A DNA stretch of 64,000 nucleotides from contig QANU01028958.1 in NCBI GenBank assembly GCA_003254905.1, forward strand, positions 275,447 to 339,446. Reading direction: 5' to 3'. A model generated the notes under the pieces. The model had not been told where the DNA came from. It did not search any database and saw only the letters and a program-made list of their open reading frames with translations. Both the position numbers and the translations under genes were made by a program. Source of the stretch: Nissolia schottii. Lineage: Eukaryota > Streptophyta > Magnoliopsida > Fabales > Fabaceae. This document shows, in pieces, positions 49,911-61,859 of this stretch (position 1 is the first letter of the stretch; each line of letters begins with the position of its first letter).

Positions 49911-51953
49911 ATGTTAGCTTCAACGTTAACAATCCCAACATGGATCATTTTGGGGTTCATTCTCGTCCTCTCCGCTGCCCTATTGCGTCGAAGACAAAGC
50001 AAACACGGCCACAAACAACCGCCCCCAGGTCCACCGGCACTGCCGGTACTGGGTCACCTCCACATGCTGGGGACGCTCCCCCACCGCACCTTCCTAACCT
50101 GGTCCAAAGAATATGGGCCCATAATGTCCCTCCAATTGGGCCAGGTCCCAACCATCGTGGTCTCTTCCGCAGATGCCGCCGAGCAAATCTTCAAGGCCCA
50201 CGACACTGCTTTCGTGGGCCGGCCCAATCTCGAAATCTCGAAGTACTTCTCTTACGACTCCAAGGGGTTGGTGTACGCGCCTTACGGTCCCTACTGGCGC
50301 AGCATGAGGAAAGTGTGCACCACGCACCTCCTGAGCGCGTCCAAGGTGGACTCGTTCGCGCCGTTGAGGCAGCGCGAGGTGGAACAGGTGGTGCGGTCGC
50401 TTGAGAAGGCGGCGAAGGCAGGGGATGTGGTGGACCTCAGCGACGTGGTGCAACGGGTTTTGGATGAAATTGTGATCGCGATTGTGTTGGGTGGAAGCGG
50501 CACGGATGACAAGGAGGAGGCCATGGAGCTTATCCAAGAGGGGATGAGGTTGTTTGGAGCCTTTAACATTGGAGATTATGTGCCTTGGCTTAGGCCATTT
50601 GATCTTCAGGTATGAACACTGGATCACTTGGTTTCTAATTCTTTTCCTTTTCTTATTTTTTGGTTTTAGGTTTGGACTTTGGAGTCAAATTGAATGTAAT
50701 TTTGAAAAAAAATGTTGATATGCACACATTTTTACGTGGAACAGCATCCTGAGTTAACTCTTTGAAAATGGTTAAATCTTGTTTAACTATGAATAAGATG
50801 TGAGTTAGCACAATATTTCACGCATCTCACACTAGTTTTGTTATAGTTTTCACCTGAAGTAACCAAATAATCAAATAGTATTATTTTGACTCATTTAACA
50901 TAAAACATTGAGTTAACTCACATTTTATATGACATAATTTTCCATGAGTACCCTCTTGCTTTAACTCATCACACTCTTGATACATAGGAGTTTGATGGAA
51001 GACTAATCGCGTAATTTGCAACAGAAACCATGCATATCTTGCTTTATCGTCCCATCTTTATTGTCATTTCAATCACCCTGAATCATTGAGCTATTTAAAC
51101 TTTAATATCCCACCAGGGACTAAGGCAAACCTTCAAGGAACTAAGCAAAGCATCTGACGAAGTGCTGGAGAAAGTAATTAAGGAGCACGAACAGGCTCCA
51201 AATGCACAAAATGGTAGGGACTTCATAGACATATTACTCTCGTTGATGCACCAAACCTATGACCATTATAATGAAGAAAACAGTGTCATTGACAGAACTA
51301 ACATAAAAGCCATTGCCGTCGACATGATTGCTGGATCATTCGAGACCACTACTACCGTTATCTTATGGGCCCTGTCTCAGCTCTTAAAGCACCCAAGGGT
51401 GATGAAAAAGCTTCAAGACGAGCTAAGTAATGTGATTGGGATGAACAGAATGGTCGAGATATCTGATTTAGGGAAATTGAGTTACTTGGATATGGTGATT
51501 AAGGAGTCCTTACGATTATACCCTGCTGGATCATTAATCATCCGAGAGTCGATCGAGGATGTTATGATTAATGGTTATTACATTAAGAAAAATTCACGGG
51601 TCCTAGTAAATTTGTGGGCGATAGGGCGAGATCCTAAGGTTTGGTCGGATAATGCTGAAACGTTTTACCCGGAGAGGTTCGTCAACAGAGATATCGATGT
51701 CGTGGGGTCCAATTTTGAATTGTTGCCGTTTGGTTCAGGTCGTAGGAGGTGCCCTGGGATACACTTGGGTCTCTCTACAGCTAAACTTGTTGTGTCTCAG
51801 TTGATGCATTGCTTCAATTGGGAACTTCCACGTGGCATGAAGCCTGATGATTTGGACATGACTGAGAAATTCGGCCTCTCGATGCCAAGAGCTACACCCT
51901 TATGTGCTGTGCCAACGAATCGTCTTAACAAGCTTAATGAAAAATCAAATTGA
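49911..51953 (+). CDS. Cytochrome P450, CYP71 clan, CYP736A-like, 2 exons, 511 aa
   Basis: Exon 1 is 49911-50609, exon 2 is 51117-51953 (GT-AG, phase 0), giving 511 residues, normal for a microsomal plant P450. In order: an N-terminal membrane anchor (TIPTWIILGFILVLSAALL), basic stop-transfer RRRQSKHGHK, proline hinge PPPGPPALPVLGHL, WRSMRKVC in the C-helix, I-helix AGSFETTTT, K-helix ESLR (ExxR), PERF, and the heme loop FGSGRRRCPGIHLG with the axial Cys. The enzyme would use NADPH-P450 reductase at the ER to hydroxylate a small molecule; the substrate cannot be read from sequence. CYP736A is the closest family I recognise, based on overall phrasing and the I-helix. Exon 1 is markedly GC-richer than exon 2 and the surroundings. 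Two decayed fragments of a paralogue lie upstream at 36.4 and 45.1 kb, so this was once a small tandem P450 group. Confidence 0.93.
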
Positions 51954-53196
51954 TAGGACTATTTTGTGGATGGTGTGATATTTACGTTTTTAATAACTAT
52001 AATTAATGTTATGTAACCAGAATAAGACCATCAAGTGTATTTTAAACCAAGCTTATCCAAAATATTACGTCTCAAGGTGTATACACTTCATGGAGATTCA
52101 TGTTTCTCTATCCAAGACACTTGCAGTTCATGGAGGTTTTACATGTTTCTAATCTCATCTTTAAAAGGTCAAAAACTTATGAAGATTCTACATGGTTCAA
52201 TATGTATGTGATTAAGAGTTTGTAACGAAGTGAAATTGTAATAGATGAATTATGGAAATAATAGAGCAATGTTGTGTATTTTTTGTATTTGTGATGGAAA
52301 ACCTCCTTAGGAAGGAGATGACTAGAGAAGAAATCCTAGAGAGAGAGGTAGGATTAGTCAATTATAATTTTTCATACCATCTAATTCCTATCTTCCCCCT
52401 ATTTAAAATAAATTTGGCTCCACTAATTGGACCAATATCTATTTGGGCCTTTATCAATATAGGTCCGTTACAGAGTTTCAATCCAATTTGGACTCTACCA
52501 CTAGATACTTATTTCCACATTAAGTATGCTTATTTTATTAAATCTTTGTGCCTATATAAAGGCAAGTCCTTGTATCATAGATGTATCCTATTAAGATCAA
52601 AATCCATGTATCCTTTTCGAATAAAATGAGTGTTAGTGCATCCAAGTTATACATGGTGCATTAAGTTATCATGTCAATCCATTTACTATTATCAAGTATC
52701 CATGCATCCTAGTTATGGTGCATGAGAGAGTATATGAGTTTGAGAGAGTTTTTATATAAAAGTGAGTTATTGCATCTTAATTATGGTGCATAAAAGTTTA
52801 TGAATGAATGCTTTGTGTTGAGAAAATTTTTTCCTTTATATTGGGTGAATGTTGCACCTTTTAAGTGTTAGTAAATTTAAGTGAAAAACACTTAAATAAA
52901 TTATTATCACGTGAGTTTTGATATCAATTAAAAGAAAAAAAATAACATCAAATGAGTTGTTATCGCCAGTATATGTGGCATGAACCTTGTTTATTTGTGT
53001 TTGTTTATAGCTGTTTCTTATTGTTTACGTTGTGTGCCCTTTAGTATTTTCCCCCTTTTCAGGATTATTCTTATGTTTTGTTTAGTTGGGTTCTCTTTTA
53101 CGTTGTCTTTCTTTGTAAAAGTGCTATTCGAAGTAGACAAATTTTATTTGCACTGAGAGCAAAACATGTCATTTACTCTATTTCATTAAGAGTTCG
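51954..53196. other. 3' flank of the P450 gene and possible LTR remnant
   Basis: Around 52252-52630 the sequence (GGAAAACCTCCTTAGGAAGG, GACTAGAGAAGAAATCC and a CCTATATAAAGG TATA-like box) resembles plant copia LTRs, but I found no partner repeat or target duplication. The 125-codon frame there is therefore not called as a gene. The repeated GTGCATCNNNGTTAT phrases at 52630-52800 are short direct repeats. Confidence 0.4.
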
Positions 53197-53409
53197 GCTA
53201 CAAATACACCAAAAATTATACACCATACATACACTTAGTATTTATATACATAAAGTTTGTGTTTTAACTCATGTAATGTTTGTGCACTTAATTAAGTATA
53301 ATTGAAAGTATCATTTACAAGTTTGTAATGTTTGTGCACTCGTGAGAATAAAGTTTGTGCATTATTAATAGTGTATGTATGAGTGTATAAAATTAGGTGT
53401 ACATGTAGC
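53197..53409. mobile_element. MITE-like foldback element, 213 bp
   Basis: The left end GCTACAAATACACC-AAAATTATACA-CCATACATACACT matches the inverse of the right end (GCTACATGTACACCTAATTTTATACACTCATACATACACT) over about 40 bp. The interior has three GTTTGTGCA phrases, the same as those in the hairpin at 18.5 kb. No clear target duplication. Confidence 0.55.
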
Positions 53410-53420
53410 ATTTTTGTTTT

Positions 53421-55140
53421 AATTAATAATCCAACACATTAGCTTAATGGGTCCCACAATTTTCAAATTAAATCAGTTGAATTAACTCTGGTTAGTCAAG
53501 TCTCTCTCTTTCTCCATCTATCCCTTTTATTCTGTGTAAAATATTCAGATCTCTCTTCATCTTTGTTTAAACAACAATAATCCCCTACTTCATATACTCT
53601 CTTTCTGCAACATCCAACACTGCACACCACTCCACTAACGACCATAGAAGATGAGTCGGCTAACAACCACAAGCGACGAGTTTGCCGGCGACATGAGCAA
53701 CGAGTCCGCCAATAACCATGAGCGAGCAAGCCAACGAGTTCAGTGGTTGTATTTTGGATTTGTAAAGAATAATTAAGCATCTAAAATTTATTTCTAATTG
53801 ATTTACTCTTGATTTAATTTGATTCTTGTCATTATTACTTTATTCCATGTCTAACTTATAAATAGACGTTGGCTCCTTTGTATTCGTACACTACTCTAAC
53901 AATACAATGTTATTTCTCTATGTAACTTCACTCTGGTATTTATTGTGTCCCTTTACCAGTTTATTTAAAATGCTTAACGTAGTATTATAGTCATGGTTTT
54001 CGCCTTGAACCTTTTACCTAATTCAGCTGCCTTAAAGCTTCTCCATTAGACTCTCCACCTAAAATCTATTTGTTGTCATCTCTGTTTATTTCACTACTTT
54101 CTATTTTTCACAAAGACTAGCCCTGCTACCTAAGTGCCACCACGCCTCGACACAAGCCCTTATGTGTTTCCATACGCACCATGTTCTGCCGATTTCGGTT
54201 TCCCACTATATTGTCTCCACACAGTTGTTGCCTCTGTTGCCTCCGTGCAGTTGTTGCCTTTGCCCGTCGTTGTCTATGCTAGTTTTGCCCAGCCCACTGG
54301 TCCTGGCTAGTCCTCCTGTTTTCATACATGCCCCCGATTGTTGCCTTATTCCTAGCTCGTTGTTTTGTTTACGTACAGACGACTCGGCTCCATACTTTAG
54401 TACAGGTCTAGACTTTTATTCTTGTTGTTGCAACTCCCTCTTTCTGCTCCCAGACTTTTCCTTGCTACTCTGTCCTACCTCTCACATTCTCATTGCTACT
54501 CTGTCCTACCTAATTCATTTACTCTTGATTTAATTTGATTCATATCATTTTTATTTTTTTCTATGCCTAGCTTATAAATAGACATTGGCTCCTTTGTACT
54601 CATACACAACTTTGATAATACGTTATTTCTTTGTTCTTTATAACTTCTCTCTCGTTGTTGTGTCCCTTTACTAGTTTATTTAAGATGCTTAACTGGGCTG
54701 CAGTTGGATTTTGTTTACTGAAACGTCACTCCCCATCTTCCTCTTTCTATTGACGGTGGACAGTGGGGCTGGGTGATGGTGGACGAGGGGTTGGGGCACC
54801 CTTCATTGTGTATTTATGGGTTTTTATTTTTATTTTTTTTGTTGTTAGTTTGAGCACTTTTCACCATGAACCAACGATTAAACATTACTAACGGGAAAAA
54901 GGAAATCTTTCATTTCAGAACAAAACTACAAATTTTTAGGAGTCTAAAATTTAGATTAGGATTAATGTAATGTTTGAGCAAAAGTGTCGAGGTAAAAGAG
55001 ACAGAGAAGGATTTAAAGATTTACAAAGAGAAAATGGATGATTGAAGGGAGCAAGAGAGAATTGATTAACCATGATTAACTCAATTGATTTAATTTAAAA
55101 CATGTGGGACCCATTATGTTAATGTGTTGAATGATTAATG
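53421..55140. mobile_element. 1.7-kb element with ~130-bp or longer terminal inverted repeats
   Basis: The left end (AATTAATAATCCAACACATTAG then AATGGGTCCCACA, TTAAATCAGTTGA, GGTTAGTCAA) matches the inverse of the right end at about 55010-55140. Pairing then continues through pyrimidine-rich TCTCTCTT-TCNCC-TC and a TTTACACAGAA/TTTACAAAGAG-like stretch. No transposase. Inside is a direct repeat pair (53794-54693) and pyrimidine-rich filler. Long arms suggest a Mutator-like non-autonomous element; the target duplication is not resolved. Confidence 0.6.
53794..54693 (+). repeat. Direct repeat pair (185 bp, 716 bp apart), possible TRIM
   Basis: 53794-53978 and 54510-54693 share CTAATTNATTTACTCTTGAT, CTTATAAATAGAC-TTGGCTCC (a TATA-box-like core) and GTGTCCCTTTAC-AGTTTATT followed by ATGCTTAAC. 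The left copy is followed closely by TAGTATTATAGTC, a weak match to an initiator-Met primer-binding site. A promoter-bearing direct repeat around ~530 bp of non-coding DNA fits a small non-autonomous LTR element inserted in the larger inverted-repeat element. A plain tandem duplication is the alternative. Confidence 0.5.
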
Positions 55141-55984
55141 GAACCGAACAAATGGCTCGAGAGTATTTTGAAGTAATCATTTATATATAAAAAAAGAGTA
55201 TTGTTACGTATACACTAAAAACATTGTAGCAATGTACCACCATCATAACTTTTAATGCACCCTAGCCTACTACTAATGAAATAATTGTTCCTCACTTGGC
55301 CCATCTCACTTTCCACATTTGAAATGCACTCTCCTCTCTCACGCACTATTCACTCTCACCTAATTCCTCTCCCAAAACCTTCTCTCACACTTGCCTCTTC
55401 CAAAAAAGGTTTGTTCATATTCTGCTGCATTCCGCCGCATCCCGTCAGACCGTCGTCGTCTTCATATGCATTTGCCTCACCTCCATTGTCTTCCTCGATA
55501 ATGCGTCGCCCCTCCGCAAGCGTCGCGGCCTCCAAAACCCATCACCTCTGCAGCCCGTTGAAGCCTCTACACCGCATCTGAGCCTTTGCCTCCGTTGATT
55601 ACTATTTAAGGGTATCATTATCATCCCCTCTCTTTTCCCTTTCCTTCCTATGTTTATACTTCATTCCTTTCATCGCATTTCTTTTCCTCTGTTTAGTATT
55701 TACAGTTTCCTCTATTTTAATGAGTTTTTGCTACTATATGCGTTTGACTCATGTATTGGTGATGATGAATGTGATTTGAATTGAGTAACATAGATGTCAA
55801 AGGAGAAAGAAAGGCATAGTTAAGAGTACAAACTATGAGTGTGTTTGGACAAACATCAAAGTTTGGAGAAGTATTTTATATGCATCTTTGCTAATAGGAA
55901 TGCTTGTCTTCTTCCTTTTTTTTTTTTAATAAACATTATAAAAAATGTCCCTTTATTCAACTGTCCTTTTAGACTAGTGTAGAC
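55141..55984. other. Spacer, no gene recognised
   Basis: A 98-codon plus-strand frame at 55285-55581 is Ser/Pro/His-rich with no domain and lies in pyrimidine-rich, low-complexity sequence. I do not call it a gene. Confidence 0.5.
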
Positions 55985-57524
55985 TGTTGAAAACCTGCTT
56001 CACTCTCTGTGTTTGTTTTCTTATCTACTGTTTTGCTTTCAAATCCTCAAGGGATTCAATTACAGTACAACGGAAGGGTTGTCTTCCTCTGGGACTGGTA
56101 ATTCAATGTCGTTCTTTGATATTTGTTCTTTAAGCAATAAGTGGTTGGTTTAGCATGTGTGCGAGAATTATGCAAAAGATATCAATTAGTAACATGAGTA
56201 GTAAAATGAACTGAGTTGTGAACAGTTAAGAAAGTTGTCGGGATTTAAATTGTAACATTATTTTTACATATCCAATAGCCTTATAAATATGATCTATGAA
56301 TTCTTGATTTTATCACCACCAGTTCTTATCTTAAATCACCTATGTCTAGTGAGTTAAGATTACTCAATTCTCAATGTTATTTTGCAAATATCTTGCACAC
56401 TTTAACAAAGCAGATTGACATTATTCTGGGTGTTAAGCGACTAATTTCCAATTCTAATTCTAGCAATTAGGCATATTAGATGATTTGATCTAGTTCCAAC
56501 TTAACGATTGCAATTTTCATTCACAAACAATCAAGTTTAGATTCAACCTTAGGATAGCTAAGTTAAACATTGATTTGATTCTAACTTAATGATGCAGTTT
56601 TCACTCACAACAATCAAGTTTCAAAACAAGATTTAGATAGCTAGACTAGAGCAAGCATTAAGAGCAAGATCAATTCATTAAAATCACAGAATATCATAGA
56701 TGCATATATAAGAAAGTTAAGACAGATACATTCAAGAAATACAACTTATCAAATCCCAACAATAGGAAAGTCAGCTATCCATAGTCATGGACAGATTACA
56801 AGTTTACTGAATCACCAAGGAGAGCAAGACAATCCGTGGACGACAGAGCAGCGTTTCCACGCCACGGCGAACAACGATCCTTAGAGTCTCTTCCCTTTAC
56901 TCCTTGGGACAACCTCTGTAGTTCCTAATCTCTCCTTTCTGCTCTGGGCTCGAGCTCTATGAAAATATAACTGAAATGAAGTGAATTGGATGCCTCTGAA
57001 GTGGAGTGTTCGTGCCCTTTTATAGGCAAATTTTAGAGGGTCTTCTGAGCGGACGCAGGGCTTGTTGAACGGTCTGCTTTCTTCGCCATGAAAATTTGTC
57101 AGTTCTGAAAGGTGGCTTTGACATTATCTTGTCAGAGTGCTAAGTGAATGGCAGGGTGCTGAGCGGTTTTGCAGTGCGGCTGTCAGTGCGGTTGCAGGGT
57201 GGCTTGCAGGGGTTACTTCGCGCTTAAGTTACTTCACCTTTGAGCAAGCTTTGACGCGTGCTGCTAAGCGATTTTAGGGACCGCTCAGCGGTCTGAAGCT
57301 TTAATTGAGTCTTCAGTGCTTGTTGCTTCTCAGTTCTTTTGCTCCGTGCCTTCCATCTCTGTGGCATTTAGCTTGAAATTTATTATTTTATACAAACATG
57401 TATCCATTCTCTATTACTTAGTAAAATTACATAAAGAGGGGGAAATTGGCTCATAAATTTACATTGAATAGCCCGTAGATGTGTCATTTTGTACGTAAAT
57501 AATATCAAAATATGACACTTAACA
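55985..57524 (-). mobile_element. Solo LTR, 1540 bp, TSD TAGAC, CGCTGAGCG family
   Basis: Flanked by a perfect 5-bp duplication TAGAC (55980-55984 and 57525-57529) with ends TGTTGAAAAC...CACTTAACA. On the minus strand it has the family order seen at 38331-39811: TGTTAAGTGTC start, CAAAATGACAC, CGCTGAGCGG / CGCTTAGCAG motifs at 57030-57300, a CCTATAAAAGGG TATA box near 57020, and a GTACTGTAATTGAATCCCTTGAGG tail. It is diverged from the other copies. No internal domains remain. Confidence 0.85.
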
Positions 57525-57574
57525 TAGACCCAATAATTTATAATTTTATATGTAACGGTTTTTTTAATTAGTGC

Positions 57575-58960
57575 AGGTTTGTTCACTTTTCCTACATGGG
57601 TTTTTTGGTTCTAATTGAATAGGTTTGATCGCTATTGCTATATGGGTTTGTTCATCTTACTTGTACATGTTCGCTCACATTATCTGTTTGGGTTTGTTCA
57701 TTTTATATGTAAAGGTTTGTTTAGTTGGTGTATATAGGTTTGTTCAGTCCCCATGTACAGGTTTGTTCACTTTCCTACATAGGTTTGTTCGTTCTATTTG
57801 AATAGGTTTGACTAGTATTGGTATATGTGTTTGTTCATCCTAGTGGTGCATGCATGTTTGTTCACATTATCTGTTTGACTTATTCATTTTATATGTACAT
57901 GTTTTTTGGTTAGTGTATATTGATTTGTTCAGCCACCTTGTACATATTTGTTCTCTTCTTCTACTTATGTTTGTTTGTTCTATTTGTATAGGTTTGTTCA
58001 CTATTGTTATGAGTTTATTCATCTTACCAATGCATGTTTGTTCACATTTTCTATTTGAGTTTGTTCATTTTATATGTATAGGATTATTTAGTTAGTGTCT
58101 ATATGATTGTCTATATGTTTGTTTAGTTTGGGTCTATATAGTTAGTGTCTAGGTGTTTGTTCACCTTTTCTACATGGGTTTGTTCGTTCTATTTGAATGA
58201 TTTTGATCACTCTATGTATGTGTTTGTTCATCCTATTTGTACATGTTTGTTCATATTCTCTATTTGGGTTTGTCCATTTTATATGTACAGGTTTGATTAG
58301 TTAGTGTATATAGGTTTGTTCAGTTCCCATGTACAAGTTTGTTCACTTTCTCTACTTTGGTTTGTTTTTTCTAATTGAATAGGTTTGATCACTATTGTTA
58401 AATAGTTTTGATCATCTTAGTAATGTAAGTTTGTTCACATTGTCTACTTGGGTTTGTTCATTTTATAAGTACATGTTCGTTTAGTTGGTGTCTATAGTTT
58501 TGCTCAGTCCCTATGTATAGGTTTGTTCACTTTTCCTACATGGGTTTGTTCGTTCTATTCAAAAAAGTTTGATTGCTATTGGTACATGGGTTTGCTCATC
58601 GTAGTGGTGCATGTTTGTTGACATAATGTATATCAGTTTGTCCATTCTAATTGTATGGGTTTGTTCACTTGGTATATATATGATTGTTCATTCTACATGT
58701 GTAGGTTTGTTCACTTTGTGTGTATAGGTTTGTTCATTTTATTTCTGTATGTTTTATAGCTATATGCATATTTGTTCATCCTATTTCTAAATGTTTGTTC
58801 ACAAACTTAATATTGGTTTGTTTATTCTAATTGTTGAGTTTTTTTTGCTTGGTGTATATAGTTTGTTCTTTCTAATTGTATATGTCTGTTCATTCTTGTT
58901 GCATATGTTTGTTCATTTGTTTGTTGCATTATTCACATTGTTTATTTGTTTATATTATAA
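57575..58960 (+). repeat. GTTTGTTCA minisatellite with ~185-bp higher-order repeat
   Basis: About 55-60 degenerate units of ~23 bp, most containing GTTTGTTCA or a close variant (GTTTGATCA, GTTTGTTCG). Larger blocks recur: GTACAGGTTTGTTCACTTT, TACATGGGTTTGTTCGTTCT, GAATAGGTTTGATCACTATT, CATGTTTGTTCACATT, GGGTTTGTTCATTTTATATG and GTGTATATAGGTTTGTTCAG follow in the same order at about 57575, 57761, 57948, 58152, 58336 and 58519, giving a period of ~183-205 bp. Order blurs after 58700. It ends just before the first coding stretch of the ULP1-like gene. Confidence 0.85.
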
Positions 58961-58986
58961 TTTTTGTTTACTTGTTTGATTAATAG

Positions 58987-61704
58987 ATGGCACCAAAAAA
59001 GAGCATTACAACACTAAATAGACAAACTCCTAGAAAAAAAGGTCTCGCATCTATTAGAGAATCACCGAGAAAGTCATCATCCAAGAAAGCTCCATAGGCA
59101 CTAGCAAAATCAATGGAAAAGAAGTTGACATCACATCCACAAACCAGGACAATGGAATGACAACCAAATAAAAAAACGGGTATGTCGATGTCATCATTAT
59201 ACCCTGTGTTTTATTATTAATGATGTTGAGAATCCGATGAGGTACAACTGGAGTGCCTTCATCCATGGTTTCTTGGTGGAGAGCATAGATCAATACAAGA
59301 GGCATGGTTTGCGCAACATCAACGAATGTATTTTTGTTCTCTTAGTATGTAATTTTGCTATAACTCTGCTAATCCAATTTGTTCGATTTGTTCTGAGTAT
59401 TTTCACAAGGTTCTTGCTTGTGCATGTTTGGCTTGTGGTTTGGTATATTTTCAAGTATTTGTGGAAATTTGTTCATTCTATTTGACCATAATCAGTGTAG
59501 TTGTACACGCTTGTTGTTTGTAGTAGTACAAGTTTGTTCACTGTGGAGGCTTGTTCATTATAGTTGTATATGCTTATTCAGGCATTAGGTCTGGGTTTGG
59601 TCATTCAATTTGTATCAGTTTTTTCAGTATGTCTATAAGGGGTTGTTCATTGTAGATGTATAAGCTTGTTCACAAATTGGGCTTTGGTTTGTTCATTTTA
59701 TGTGTAAGTTTGTCAACTATGTGATTATATGTTTGTTCGTTCTAGTCATGAAGGTTTATTCATTGTGTATAGGTGGTTTTGTTCATTCTAGTTGTACAGG
59801 TTCATTCGCTTATTTTAGTTGGGTTTGTTCATTCCATTTGAACACTTTTGTTCTTTTTTGATTGGTGGCACAAAACTAGATACACCTACTGAAAAAAAGT
59901 TTTCAAATGGAATGAACAAACTTAACTAAAATAAGTGAACGAACATGTACAACTAAACTATGGACAATATGGGAAGCCTAATGGGAAGTTCAACTTAGAT
60001 GCTGAGCCACTTCCTCCATGGATCAACTATTGGAATGATCAAACACTCAAAGACCGAATAGAGCTCAAAAAAATGCACAACAGTATTGTTTGTTGTCTCT
60101 TACCATACATGGTTCGTTTAATAATTATTTGTTACTTATTTGTTATATTATACACATGTTGACATCTGTTGTAGGGGGCTAGTCAAATCTGGTGAAGAGG
60201 AGATGAGAAGAGGAGCGATGGTTGTAACTAGGAAACAAAAGCCTGGGCATAAGAAATAAGAAGGTGTGGCGTGCCTGCAAAGAAGGCAAGGACAACACCA
60301 ATAAAAGAGAAATATGGATGAGGAGGGCAACAAGAGTGACTCTATTCCCATCGATGATGATGATGATCGGGATGAAGACGAATGACAAGATGAAGATGGT
60401 GATGATGAACTGAAAGACGACAATGATGGTGATGATGATGCCAATGATGTTCAAGGCAGTGATGGTAATGATGGAGAGAGGTATAAACCTTTAATCTCAT
60501 GTTTATTACTGGTTTTTTATTATTATTCACATGGTCTTTGTTCACATTCATTGGATCCGATTGTTCATGTGTCTTAATAATGTTTGTTCGTGCCTTACAA
60601 CAAACAACCTCGCTCTGTCACACGTCCATTGTTGTTTCTTACTATTTACAACTGTTTTTAGGGGTGCTGTGGACAAGGGTATGAGTGGGAATAGGGAAAA
60701 TGGTCAAACCAAAGACAATGAATAGTATTTTTCATTGTTTGTTCAACATTACCATTGTTTTTTTGTTCATATACTAATTAAATGATTGTTCAAATTCAAT
60801 TTATGCACATCGGGCACTGATGCATCCAATCTGGTGGTTGTTTGCTTTTGACATACCCAACAAAAGATTGTTTGTGTTTGATTCAAAACACACAACAAGC
60901 CTTAGTGATGAGGGAACCAACATTAATCAACTAGTGGCAAGTAGAGTCTGCTAATTTAATGAACTTCTTATTTGATTAAACACTAATTACTTAATATTGC
61001 ATGTTTTAGTTAGTTGTAAAGTTTTTTCAACATTTCCATGTTGGTCTGTTTATTTCACTCTAAATCGTTTGATTATTGCAAATTTTAATGATAGGGTCAT
61101 CTATTAGAAAATCAAGTGAATCCATCATTCGAACTTAGGGGTGACGACTTTGTGGATGAGTACATTGATGTCCCATGCCAGCCAAACATGTATGTGTACA
61201 TAAAAAAAACTTGCATAGATAATCGTCACACTTTCGTTCATGTTTGAATACTTACATCTAGTAATTTATTAAACAATATATGATTGTGGTTTGTTTGTCA
61301 TCAATTTCATGGAGCAGTGGGAACCTAGTTTCCTTTATCCCATTGGAAAGACAATGCCTACTTGGACAAATGTAAGAATTACTCCAACTAGTTTGTTTCT
61401 CCTTATATGGTTTGTATTAGACTGGATGACAATAAATGTGCTACTCATTGTTTATTCTCGTCTTCCATAAGTTGAATGTCAAGTAATCAGAAGACACGTC
61501 TTATTGCAAACACTCCTAGCTGAAGACAACATAATGAGGGATGAGTTAATAGAACTTGCGAGCAAGCGGGAGAGGAGAAAGGGTCAACAAGTGCTAATTC
61601 TATTCATAAATCTTAGCAATACAAGTTTGTTGTCAGATGAGTCCACTGATGCAAAAAAGCCCAAAGCCCCTAAGAAGCCAAAAACTCAGAAGAGGAAAAA
61701 ATGA
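58987..61704 (+). pseudogene. ULP1-like (C48) cysteine protease gene of a Mutator-like element, decayed
   Basis: Scattered exon-like pieces on the plus strand: a Lys/Arg/Ser-rich N terminus (58987-59096, MAPKKSITTLNRQTPRKK); NPMRYNWSAFIHGFLVESI and following (59230-59340), typical of the N-terminal region of plant transposon-borne ULP1 proteins; QYGKPNGKFNLDAEPLPPW (59960-60110); an acidic Asp/Glu stretch (60313-60480); then the protease core: WWLFAFDIPNKRLFVFDSKH (about 60830-60890), GDDFVDEYIDVPCQPN (61140-61190), and YDCGLFVINFMEQWEPSFL (61280-61340) with the catalytic Cys in the DCG motif. A Lys-rich tail ends at 61704. In-frame stops occur in the N-terminal and linker parts, and the His-Trp that normally supplies the catalytic His reads Trp-Trp, with a His three residues earlier. 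ULP1 proteases remove SUMO-type modifiers; in plants such domains are known on Kaonashi-type MULEs. The introns hold GTTTGTTCA repeats. Confidence 0.7.
59789..59955. repeat. 60-bp inverted repeat at an exon edge of the ULP1-like gene
   Basis: 59789-59848 (TAGTTGTACAGGTTCATTCG...CATTTGAACACTTT) and 59892-59955 (its inverse) match at about 90% with a ~43-base loop. Both arms carry the GTTTGTTCATTCCATTTGAA phrase, once forward and once inverted, so part of the GTTTGTTCA array has been flipped here. Confidence 0.8.
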
Positions 61705-61859
61705 CAAAATTACTTCCTTTGTATATTAATTACTAGGAAAATGTTAGATAGTATATGACTTTTTTTCATTACAACACATGAACTATGACCATTATAACTT
61801 TTTGAAGTAATATTTGACCCTATTCATGTAATAGTATTTGACATTTGGTTTAAATGGAT

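Noticed and set aside
52252-52629. 125-codon plus-strand frame downstream of the P450
   Set aside because: It resembles the non-coding part of plant LTRs, has a TATA-like box inside, and lacks any protein domain.
55285-55581. 98-codon Ser/Pro-rich frame
   Set aside because: Low-complexity pyrimidine-rich DNA with no domain, splice or promoter support.
57850-58095. Hydrophobic 81-codon frame in the array
   Set aside because: Repeated FVHIC/HVCSH-like phrases are translations of the GTTTGTTCA units, not a membrane protein.
57575-58960. Regularly spaced repeats resembling a CRISPR array
   Set aside because: Units are degenerate and contiguous with no unique spacers, and the DNA is plant nuclear.
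60148-60454. Ser- and His-rich minus-strand frames
   Set aside because: They are antisense to the acidic GAT/GAC-rich stretch of the ULP1-like gene.
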